Assembly (NCBI GenBank): GCA_027001815.1
Contig: JALTLT010000012.1
Span: forward strand, 1-8,508
Origin: Gammaproteobacteria bacterium
GTDB taxonomy: Bacteria > Pseudomonadota > Gammaproteobacteria > JALTLT01
Direction of reading: 5' to 3'
Length of the DNA: 8,508 nt
Position 1 is the stretch's first letter. Every line of letters begins with the position of its first letter. Under the pieces are notes generated by a model. That model saw only the letters and a program-made list of their open reading frames with translations. It did no database searches and had not been told where the DNA came from. Of the stretch, positions 1 to 5,361 are shown piece after piece. Both the position numbers and the translations under genes were made by a program.

Positions 1-52
1 CGGGAGCGTCGCACCAATCCGGCGCCTCGTTCGTGCCGCCTGCGGCGGCATT

Positions 53-88
53 TGCCGGATGCGCCGCGGGGCGGCTTATCCGGCCTAC
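53..88 (+). repeat. REP1 palindrome
   Basis: Arms GCCGGAT (54-60) and ATCCGGC (78-84) enclose a GC-rich centre, and the element ends in the CTAC tail typical of REP sequences. It is identical to 327-362. Confidence 0.85.
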
Positions 89-140
89 GGGAAACGGGAA
101 TGTAACGACCGGATCTCCCTCCCGGCCCCCACCGACACCC

Positions 141-170
141 GTAGGCCCGATAAGCGAAGCGCATCGGGCA
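141..170 (-). repeat. REP2 palindrome
   Basis: Reads GTAG, then GCCCGAT (145-151), an 11-nt centre and ATCGGGC (163-169) on the plus strand. It is the reverse orientation of the elements at 2923-2952 and 3162-3191. A mini-hairpin at 172-188 follows directly. Confidence 0.85.
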
Positions 171-326
171 ATTCCCGCGCAGCGGGAACAAAGCACATCA
201 ACCAATTCCCGCAAAGCGGGAACGGGGGTTTCCCGGTGACCCCCGTCCCCCGGCGTCGCCCGTGGCACGCGACGCTCCCGCGTCGCACCAATCCGGCGCC
301 TCGTTCGTGCCGCCTGCGGCGGCATT

Positions 327-362
327 TGCCGGATGCGCCGCGGGGCGGCTTATCCGGCCTAC
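327..362 (+). repeat. REP1 palindrome
   Basis: Second identical copy of the element at 53-88, with arms at 328-334 and 352-358. Similarity to the other array copies stops just after 362. Confidence 0.85.
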
Positions 363-490
363 CGGGTGTCACAGCGGATCGGGTGGATTTCCTGGTGACG
401 CCTCTCCCCTGCGGAGGACACCGGTTGGCGCCACCTGCCGCTTCTGGCACACTCCCCCGGACAACAACAAGACCAAGGAGGAGATCGACC
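363..490 (+). other. Leader region upstream of the OPT transporter gene
   Basis: This non-repetitive stretch separates the left REP array from the OPT start. GGTGACGCC at 394-402 can pair imperfectly with GGCGCCACC at 425-433. That resembles the GGTGACGCC/GGCGTCACC inverted repeat in the right array (3346-3371), so it may be a decayed module. The only sigma70-like candidate, TTGGCG at 425-430 with CACACT at 448-453, is poor, so I do not call a promoter. Confidence 0.4.
475..483 (+). promoter_or_regulatory. Shine-Dalgarno site of the OPT gene
   Basis: AAGGAGGAG lies 7 nt before the ATG at 491. This strong site decides the start. The frame is open further upstream, to 59, but that part is translated REP repeat. 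Confidence 0.85.
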
Positions 491-2404
491 ATGCAGGATT
501 CACCGGCCAATGAACTGACCGTACGCGCGGTGCTGCTGGGGGTGGGGCTCTCGGTGATCCTCGCCGGTGCCAACGCCTACCTGGGGCTGTTCGCCGGCAT
601 GACCGTCTCCGCCTCCATCCCGGCGGCGGTCATCTCCATGGGCATTCTGGCCATGCTCCGCAAGGGGACCATCCTGGAGAACAACATGGTGCAGACTGCC
701 GCCTCGGCCGGTGAATCCCTGGCGGCAGGGGTGATCTTCACCATTCCGGCCCTGGTGCTGATGGACTACTGGCAGAGCTTCGACTATCTCTGGGTCTCGG
801 CCATCGCCGGCATCGGCGGTCTGCTCGGTGTACTCTTCTCCATCCCCCTGCGCCGCTCCCTGATCGTCGAGGAGGGGCTGCAGTTCCCGGAGGGGTGTGC
901 CACCGCCGAGGTACTCAAGGTGGGCCAGGAGGCGGGGCGCGGACTGCGCAACCTCGCCCTGGCGGCACTCGCCGGGGGCCTCACCAAACTCTCCGAGACC
1001 GGCCTGCGCCTCTGGTCCGCCACCCTCGAAGGGGCCGGCCAGGCGGGAGGCTATCTCTTCTATATCGGCACCAACCTGAGCCCCGCCCTGCTCAGCGTCG
1101 GCTACATCGTCGGCATCAACATCGCCGTGCTGGTGTTCGCCGGTGGTGCCCTTTCCTGGTACGTGGCGATCCCCCTCTACGACCTGGTGGCGGGCGGCAG
1201 CGACCCGGCGCTGGTGGCCCTGCGCGAGGCCGGCGCCGGTACCGGCGACATCGCCTGGAGCATCTGGAACCGCGAGATCCGCTACCTGGGGGTGGGCGCG
1301 ATGCTGGTGGGCGGCGTCTGGGCGCTCCTCTCCATGGCCCCGGCGATCCGCCGCGGGGTGGCCGACGGCATCCGCACCTGGAAGGCGGCGGCGGGGGGCA
1401 ACGGGGGCCCCATCCCCTCCACCGAACGGGACATGCCCATGCCGGTGATCTTCGGCGCCATCGTCGCCTTCACGGTACCCATGTTCTGGCTCTACCAGAA
1501 TGTCACCGGCCAGGTCATGGTGAGCCTGCCCATGACCGTCATGATGCTGGTGGCAGGCTTCCTCTTCTCCGCCGTCGCAGCCTACATGGCGGGGCTGGTG
1601 GGCTCCTCCAACAACCCCATCTCCGGGGTGACCATCGCCACCATCCTCACCGCTTCCCTCCTCCTGCTGGGGCTGATGGGCTCCGACGCGCCGCTCGGGC
1701 CGGTGGCGGCGATCATGATCGGCGCGGTGGTCTGCTCCGCGGCGGCCATCTCGGGGGACAACATGCAGGATCTCAAGACCGGCCACCTGCTGGGGGCGAC
1801 ACCCTGGAAACAGCAGGTGATGCAGTTCGTCGGTGTCATCTCGGCGGTGCTGGTGATGGCCCCCATCCTCAGTCTGCTGCTCCACGCCTACGGCTTCGGC
1901 CCCGCCACCGAGACGCACCCCAACGCCCTGCCCGCTCCCCAGGCGACCCTCATGGCGGCGGTGGCGCAGGGGGTGTTCGGCGCCGGCCTGCCGTGGGGAA
2001 TGGTGGCCGCCGGCGCCGCCACCGGCGTGGTGGTGATCCTGGTGGACGAATACCTGAAACGCCGCAGCGAACGGTGGCGCGCCCCCGTGCTGGCGGTGGC
2101 GGTGGGGCTCTACCTGCCCCTGGAGCTGTCGGTGCCGATCCTCGCCGGTGGCCTCATCTCCGAGGCGGCCCGCCGCGCCCTGGGAGGCGAGGCGCACCGG
2201 GACGGCATGCTCTTCGCCGCCGGCCTCATCACTGGCGAGGCGCTGGTGGGGATCTTCCTCGCCATCCCCATCGTGGTGACCGGCCAGCGTGACGTCCTGG
2301 CGCTGGCCGCCGAACCGCTGGGGGGCTGGCCGGGACTGGCGGTGATGGGCCTCCTGGCCCTCTGGCTCTACCGGGTCGCCACCCGCCGGGAGGGTAGCCC
2401 GTGA
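491..2404 (+). CDS. OPT-family oligopeptide transporter (637 aa)
   Basis: This is an inner-membrane protein of the OPT family, bacterial subgroup resembling TIGR00733. Eukaryotic relatives carry oligopeptides or metal chelates; the substrate of this bacterial group is not settled. The protein is almost entirely hydrophobic helices. It carries family-type loops: ENNMVQTAASAGES at about residues 63-76, LQFPEGCATAEVLK at about 130-143, GLVGSSNNPISGVT at about 368-381, and ISGDNMQDLKTG at about 420-431. A more polar stretch at about 286-317 probably forms a loop between the halves. The ATG was chosen for the strong AAGGAGGAG site and because upstream in-frame sequence is REP-derived. Length is normal for the group. 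Its stop overlaps the next gene by 4 nt (GTGA), so the two are probably co-translated. REP arrays flank the pair on both sides. Confidence 0.93.
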   Translation: MQDSPANELTVRAVLLGVGLSVILAGANAYLGLFAGMTVSASIPAAVISMGILAMLRKGTILENNMVQTAASAGESLAAGVIFTIPALVLMDYWQSFDYLWVSAIAGIGGLLGVLFSIPLRRSLIVEEGLQFPEGCATAEVLKVGQEAGRGLRNLALAALAGGLTKLSETGLRLWSATLEGAGQAGGYLFYIGTNLSPALLSVGYIVGINIAVLVFAGGALSWYVAIPLYDLVAGGSDPALVALREAGAGTGDIAWSIWNREIRYLGVGAMLVGGVWALLSMAPAIRRGVADGIRTWKAAAGGNGGPIPSTERDMPMPVIFGAIVAFTVPMFWLYQNVTGQVMVSLPMTVMMLVAGFLFSAVAAYMAGLVGSSNNPISGVTIATILTASLLLLGLMGSDAPLGPVAAIMIGAVVCSAAAISGDNMQDLKTGHLLGATPWKQQVMQFVGVISAVLVMAPILSLLLHAYGFGPATETHPNALPAPQATLMAAVAQGVFGAGLPWGMVAAGAATGVVVILVDEYLKRRSERWRAPVLAVAVGLYLPLELSVPILAGGLISEAARRALGGEAHRDGMLFAAGLITGEALVGIFLAIPIVVTGQRDVLALAAEPLGGWPGLAVMGLLALWLYRVATRREGSP

Positions 2405-2853
2405 GGGTGACCATCCGTGACGCCCGCCGTGGCGATGCCACGGTGGTGGCCGACTACAACCGGCAGATGGCCCTGGAGACGGAGGGGAAACAGCTCGACG
2501 GGGTGATCCTCCGCCAGGGGGTGGAGGCGGTCCTCTCCGACCCTTCCAAGGGACGCTATTTCCTCGCCGAGGCGGAGGGGCGGGTGGTCGGGCAGATGAT
2601 GATCACCCTCGAGTGGAGCGACTGGCGCAACGCCTGGTTCTGGTGGATCCAGAGCGTCTACGTCCACCCCGACCATCGCCGGCGGGGGGTCTTCTCTGCC
2701 CTCTTCCGCCACGTCCAGCGGGCGGCAATGGGCAGCGGCCAGGTGTGCGGCCTGCGTCTCTACGCCGAGCGGGAGAACGAGACGGCCAAGGCCACCTACC
2801 AGCGCCTCGGCATGCGCGAGACCCATTACGACATGTTCGAGCTGGAGTTCTGA
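2401..2853 (+). CDS. GNAT-family N-acetyltransferase (150 aa)
   Basis: Predicted acyl-CoA-dependent N-acetyltransferase of the GNAT superfamily, cytoplasmic, about the length of a single GNAT domain. The N-terminal strand (VTIRDARRGDA) opens the fold. Residues 84-104 carry the acetyl-CoA-binding motif A, with the strand QSVYVHP followed by the pyrophosphate loop D91-HRRRGVF. Residues 117-135 (GLRLYAERENETAKATYQR) match motif B, where N126 and Y133 are at usual family positions. The start is GTG at 2401, preceded by GGGAGGG at 2388-2394 with 6-nt spacing. It overlaps the OPT stop by GTGA, which suggests translational coupling. The acceptor cannot be read from sequence; an amino acid or peptide product of the transporter is one guess. 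The REP array begins about 18 nt after the stop. Confidence 0.9.
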   Translation: MRVTIRDARRGDATVVADYNRQMALETEGKQLDGVILRQGVEAVLSDPSKGRYFLAEAEGRVVGQMMITLEWSDWRNAWFWWIQSVYVHPDHRRRGVFSALFRHVQRAAMGSGQVCGLRLYAERENETAKATYQRLGMRETHYDMFELEF

Positions 2854-2922
2854 CGGGTCGCCGGACCCCCTTCCCGCTGCGCGGGAATTGCCCGATGCGC
2901 TTTGTTCCCGCGGTGCGGGAAT

Positions 2923-2952
2923 TGCCCGATGCGCTTCGCTTATCGGGCCTAC
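2923..2952 (+). repeat. REP2 palindrome
   Basis: Arms GCCCGAT (2924-2930) and ATCGGGC (2942-2948), with a CTAC tail. The central part GCGCTTCGCTT resembles enterobacterial REP centres. Confidence 0.85.
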
Positions 2953-3003
2953 GGGTGTCGTTGGGTCCGGGAGGGAGATCCGGTCGTTACATTCCCGTTT
3001 CCC

Positions 3004-3039
3004 GTAGGCCGGATAAGCCGCCCCGCGGCGCATCCGGCA
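3004..3039 (-). repeat. REP1 palindrome, inverted
   Basis: Starts with GTAG, with arms GCCGGAT (3008-3014) and ATCCGGC (3032-3038). It is the exact reverse complement of the elements at 53-88 and 327-362. Confidence 0.85.
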
Positions 3040-3161
3040 AATGCCGCCGCAGGTGGCACGAACGAGGCGCCGGGTTGGTGCGACGCGGGAGCGTCGCCTG
3101 CCACGGACGACGCCGGGGGACGGGGGTCACCGGGAAACCCCCGTTCCCGCTTCGCGGGAAT

Positions 3162-3191
3162 TGCCCGATGCGCTGCGCTTATCGGGCCTAC
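3162..3191 (+). repeat. REP2 palindrome
   Basis: Arms GCCCGAT (3163-3169) and ATCGGGC (3181-3187). It differs from 2923-2952 by one base in the unpaired centre (GCGCTGCGCTT). Confidence 0.85.
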
Positions 3192-3243
3192 GGGTGTCGG
3201 CGGGGGCCGGGAGGGAGATCCGGTCGTTACATTCCCGTCTCCC

Positions 3244-3279
3244 GTAGGCCGGATAAGCCTCCCCGCGGCGCATCCGGCA
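3244..3279 (-). repeat. REP1 palindrome, inverted
   Basis: Arms at 3248-3254 and 3272-3278. It sits exactly 240 bp after the copy at 3004 and differs by one base in the centre (CCT for CCG). Confidence 0.85.
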
Positions 3280-3412
3280 ATTGCCGCCGCAGGTGGCACG
3301 AACGAGGCGCCGGGTTGGTGCGGCGCGGGAGCGTCGCGTGCCATGGGTGACGCCGGGGGACCGGCGTCACCAGGGAATCGGCCGATGCGCTTTGTTCCCG
3401 CGGTGCGGGAAT

Positions 3413-3442
3413 TGCCTGATGCGCTTCGCTTATCAGGCCTAC
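3413..3442 (+). repeat. Variant REP2 palindrome with a covarying base pair
   Basis: Arms GCCTGAT (3414-3420) and ATCAGGC (3432-3438). Relative to 2923-2952, the C-G pair at the fourth stem position is replaced by T-A, and nothing else changes across 30 bases. Confidence 0.87.
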
Positions 3443-3482
3443 ATGGCCTACATGGCCTACATGGCCTGCCAGGCCTACGAGG
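3438..3482. repeat. 9-bp tandem repeat, five units, running into the end of rrtA
   Basis: Three perfect CCTACATGG units (3438-3446, 3447-3455, 3456-3464) are followed by CCTGCCAGG and CCTACGAGG. The first unit starts inside the tail of the variant REP2. The last contains the complement of the TAG stop of the rhombosortase gene (3475-3477). This looks like slippage expansion of a REP tail. Confidence 0.8.
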
Positions 3483-4062
3483 GTCTGCGGGGGGAGCCGG
3501 TCGTCCGCCACGCCGGCAAGGCCAGCAGGGCGCCGGCAGCGCCGTAGAGGTGGGCGGCGACGATCACCTGGCCGCCGATCCATTCCGGCCGCAGCCCCGC
3601 CACGCCGTGGAACTGTTCCCACGCCACCTTGGCAGCCACCGCGCCGAACAGCAACCAGCCCAGGCGGCGCTCGCCGTCCCGGACCAGCGCCAGGCCGCCG
3701 GCGACCAGCAGGCCGTGGAGCACCCCGGAGAGCCCCACGTACCACTCCACCCGCGGCTGCAGCCACCAGAGCCCCGCATCGATGGAGATCGCCGAGCAGA
3801 GGAGGGCCACCGCCCCCCGGAGGTTGCCGAGAACACGACCCACCACCGCCCAGACGACCCAGAGTCCCAGCAGATTGAGCAGCAGATGGCTCACGCCCAG
3901 ATGGACCAGGTGTGCGGTCAGCAGCCTCCACCACTCCCCCTCCTCGAGGGCGGTTCGCTGGTAACGCAGCAGACCGCTCCGATCCAGGGGCTGGAGAACG
4001 ACCGCTGTGGCGGTGAGCAGCGTCGGCAGGGCGAATCGGCCCCGATGGAAGGGTTTCAGCAC
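3475..4062 (-). CDS. rrtA: Rhombosortase-like rhomboid intramembrane serine protease (195 aa)
   Basis: Rhomboid-fold protease of the inner membrane. The rhombosortase group cleaves the C-terminal GlyGly-CTERM anchor of surface and secreted proteins (established for the family). Residues 47-67 give the rhomboid HxxH-type region with H51, H54, H59 and N63. The nucleophile lies in GLSGVLHG (110-117) with S112, and the catalytic histidine is H171 in the last membrane segment (AAHLYGA). Membrane segments fall at about 11-25, 60-78, 82-95, 107-127, 135-149 and 166-184. The GLSGVLHG form and the short length point to rhombosortase rather than a GlpG-type rhomboid. The start is GTG at 4062, overlapping the rhodanese stop by 7 nt, with GGGAG just upstream. 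The TAG stop lies in REP-derived sequence. No GlyGly-CTERM substrate is seen in this window. Confidence 0.82.
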   Translation of the reverse strand: MLKPFHRGRFALPTLLTATAVVLQPLDRSGLLRYQRTALEEGEWWRLLTAHLVHLGVSHLLLNLLGLWVVWAVVGRVLGNLRGAVALLCSAISIDAGLWWLQPRVEWYVGLSGVLHGLLVAGGLALVRDGERRLGWLLFGAVAAKVAWEQFHGVAGLRPEWIGGQVIVAAHLYGAAGALLALPAWRTTGSPRRPS

Positions 4063-4484
4063 TGCTCCCAGGGAAGTCCGTGGAAGCGCCAGCCACCCAC
4101 CGAGCTCCGGTGATGGTGCTCGTCGAGTTCTCCCTCGAAGCCCTCGTCCACGTGATAGACGTTCTTGATGCCCGCCTCCAGCAGTGCCTTGCCCGCCTCG
4201 AGAGAGCGCTTGCCGCTGCGACAGATGAGAATGATGGGTACGCAGCCGCGATCCGCGTCACAGATGACGCCGCCCAGCAGCAGCTTGCGGATCTCGGTGA
4301 CGAAGTGGGGGTTGATCTCCCAGTTGGGCTCGTCGATCCAGGGAACATGGACCGCGCCCACGGGATGCCCCACGAAGAGGTACTCCATGGTGGAGCGGAT
4401 ATCCACCAGGACCGCGTTGGAATCCTCCTCCAGCAGCTTGTAGGCCTGCCTGGGGCTGAGGGGAATGGGTTCTTTCGCGTCCAT
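4056..4484 (-). CDS. Rhodanese-like domain protein (142 aa)
   Basis: Single-domain rhodanese (sulfurtransferase fold), probably cytoplasmic because no signal peptide is seen. The start region has the typical LSPRQAYKLLEED helix and VLVDIRSTMEY strand-loop (about 25-35). The active-site loop is CRSGKRS with C88 as the persulfide-carrying cysteine, so it is likely catalytic. The segment VGAVHVPWIDEP (42-53) matches the usual rhodanese core. The ATG at 4484 has GGGGGAGG 8 nt upstream. A longer in-frame start at 4613 would place the predicted promoter inside the gene and lacks such a site, so I reject it. The stop overlaps the rhombosortase start, making a two-gene operon. The C-terminal tail is His- and Trp-rich and ends in Cys142. 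The physiological acceptor is unknown. Confidence 0.88.
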   Translation of the reverse strand: MDAKEPIPLSPRQAYKLLEEDSNAVLVDIRSTMEYLFVGHPVGAVHVPWIDEPNWEINPHFVTEIRKLLLGGVICDADRGCVPIILICRSGKRSLEAGKALLEAGIKNVYHVDEGFEGELDEHHHRSSVGGWRFHGLPWEQC

Positions 4485-4564
4485 CTCGCTTGCCTCCCCC
4501 GCGGAAATGGCGACGGAGACCCCTCCCTCCGCGCACGGGGGAAAGCGGGCCTCTCTTCCTGTCC

Positions 4565-4593
4565 ATTGTAGCAGTGCCCCGGGGAAGTGTCCG
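4565..4593 (-). promoter_or_regulatory. Predicted sigma70 promoter with extended -10 for rhodanese-rrtA
   Basis: On the minus strand the -35 box CGGACA (4588-4593, 4 of 6 matches) is followed by a 17-nt spacer and TACAAT (4565-4570, 5 of 6 matches), preceded by TGC, an extended -10. Transcription would start near 4558, leaving a leader of about 75 nt. It lies after the nap terminator candidate, so the rhodanese pair is probably transcribed on its own. Confidence 0.6.
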
Positions 4594-4633
4594 CCTCCGG
4601 CCCAGCCGGACATCCCCCGCAGTGGAGGAAGGA

Positions 4634-4653
4634 GGGGCCCCGCGCGGGGCCCC
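4634..4653 (-). terminator. Probable terminator of the nap operon (perfect 20-bp palindrome)
   Basis: A self-complementary sequence of GGGGCCCC arms around GCGC begins 21 nt after the napC stop on the minus strand. It is followed by a pyrimidine-rich TCCTCCTTCCTCC rather than a clean T run, so it is an imperfect intrinsic terminator. The position between two minus-strand units supports the role. Confidence 0.55.
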
Positions 4654-4674
4654 TGCGATGATGGAGGAGAGAAC

Positions 4675-5295
4675 CTACTCGCCGACCACGGCCGACGGAT
4701 CCACCTCGTACATGGCCGGCAGGGAGTGGGCGATACCCTTGTGGCAGTCGATGCAGGTCTTGCCCTCGTCGAAGCCGCGGATGTGGTTGTCCACTGCGCG
4801 ACGCTGCTGGAGGGTGTAGTCCATGGAGTCCAGTTCGTGGCAGTTACGGCACTCCCGCGAGTCGGTCTCCTTCATGGTCTTCCAGACGTGTCGCGCAAGC
4901 TCGAGCCGCTTGGCCTCGAACTTCTCCGGCGTATCGATGGTGCCGAGCACCTTGTGCAGGAGCTCGTTGCTCGCCTGGATCTTGCGGACCATCTTGTGGA
5001 CCCAGTCCTTGGGCACATGGCAGTCGGGGCAGGTGGCGCGCACACCGCTCCGGTTGCTGTAGTGGATGGTGTCCTGATATTCGCGATAGACGTTCTCCTC
5101 CATCTCATGGCAGGAGATACAGAACTTCTCGGTATTGGTCGCCTCCAGGGCGGTGTTGAAGCCACCCCAGAAGATGATGCCTGCGACAAACCCGATCCCG
5201 AGCAGTGCACCGAGGGAGTAGCGGGTGCTGGGCCGTTTCAGTGCCGCCCAGAGCCCCCCCCGGCCACCGTTGTTGTTGTTTCCGCTATTGGACAT
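4675..5295 (-). CDS. napC: NapC/NirT-family tetraheme c-type cytochrome (206 aa)
   Basis: Membrane-anchored quinol dehydrogenase that takes electrons from the quinol pool and passes them to the NapAB nitrate reductase in the periplasm. An Asn-rich N-terminus precedes one membrane anchor at about 27-49. The periplasmic domain follows with four CXXCH heme sites: C59-H63, C89-H93, C149-H153 and C181-H185. Length and heme spacing are typical of the NapC/NirT family. The ATG at 5295 has an AGAGG site about 5 nt upstream. It is the last nap gene, 66 nt after napB, with a terminator palindrome downstream. Cytoplasmic-side quinol oxidation is also provided by NapGH in the same operon. Confidence 0.95.
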   Translation of the reverse strand: MSNSGNNNNGGRGGLWAALKRPSTRYSLGALLGIGFVAGIIFWGGFNTALEATNTEKFCISCHEMEENVYREYQDTIHYSNRSGVRATCPDCHVPKDWVHKMVRKIQASNELLHKVLGTIDTPEKFEAKRLELARHVWKTMKETDSRECRNCHELDSMDYTLQQRRAVDNHIRGFDEGKTCIDCHKGIAHSLPAMYEVDPSAVVGE

Positions 5296-5361
5296 GGCTG
5301 CCTCTCGCTGTTCGTTGCTGCTTCACACGGGCGCGACGGCCCAACCACCCTGCGATGGCGC

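Larger units (their letters stand above)
1..362. repeat. Composite REP (BIME-like) array, left copy, truncated by the window edge
   Basis: An 82-bp segment at 7-88 recurs without change at 281-362 (offset 274). Each copy contains a REP1 palindrome (53-88 and 327-362). Between them lie one REP2 palindrome (141-170), two mini-hairpins of the form TTCCCGC-N3-GCGGGAA (172-188 with loop GCA, 206-222 with loop AAA), and conserved spacers. The whole block is the reverse complement of modules found at 2871-3442. Only repeat-derived reading frames cross it, and I see no gene. The modules resemble enterobacterial REP/BIME sequences (established knowledge). The role here is inferred: transcript 3'-end stabilisation, termination or nucleoid-protein binding are possible. 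Confidence 0.9.
2854..3474. repeat. Composite REP (BIME-like) array between convergent genes
   Basis: This 621-bp intergenic region contains no credible gene. Module order: mini-hairpin 2871-2887, half-REP 2889-2904, mini-hairpin 2905-2921, REP2 2923-2952, conserved spacer, inverted REP1 3004-3039, tail module with hairpin 3080-3097 (GCGACGC, loop GGGA, GCGTCGC), mini-hairpin 3144-3160, REP2 3162-3191, spacer, inverted REP1 3244-3279, tail module, half-REP 3381-3394, mini-hairpin 3395-3411, variant REP2 3413-3442, then a 9-bp tandem repeat. The composite unit repeats with a period of 239-240 bp. The array is the reverse complement of the one at 1-362. Lying between convergent transcripts, it could end or protect both mRNAs (inference). 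Confidence 0.92.

Noticed and set aside
59..490. In-frame upstream extension of the OPT protein by about 144 residues
   Set aside because: It is translated REP repeat, Arg- and Pro-rich, and the strong ribosome site is at 475-483 before the ATG at 491.
500..2197. Long minus-strand open frame (565 codons) opposite the OPT gene
   Set aside because: It is a high-GC antisense shadow rich in His, Gly and Gln with no domain I recognise. The plus strand has a clear OPT family protein.
1..3474. CRISPR array
   Set aside because: The repeats are palindromic modules at a period of about 240-275 bp with conserved, not unique, spacers, and no cas gene is present.
1..3474. Composite transposon carrying OPT and GNAT
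   Set aside because: No transposase and no target-site duplication are seen, and the flanking units match REP/BIME modules rather than insertion-sequence ends. Inversion remains possible and is reported separately.
1..3474. Contamination with E. coli sequence because of REP similarity
   Set aside because: Only the short palindrome cores look alike; the spacers and surrounding genes are GC-rich and continuous with the rest of the window.
2868..3550. Several open frames on both strands within the right REP array, including 2949-3344 minus
   Set aside because: They consist of repeated translations of the REP modules, occur equally in the left array, and lack convincing start sites. High GC content explains the open frames.
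4485..4613. Longer rhodanese with start at 4613 (185 residues)
   Set aside because: The extra N-terminus has low rhodanese similarity, overlaps the predicted -10 and -35, and the ATG at 4484 has a better ribosome site.
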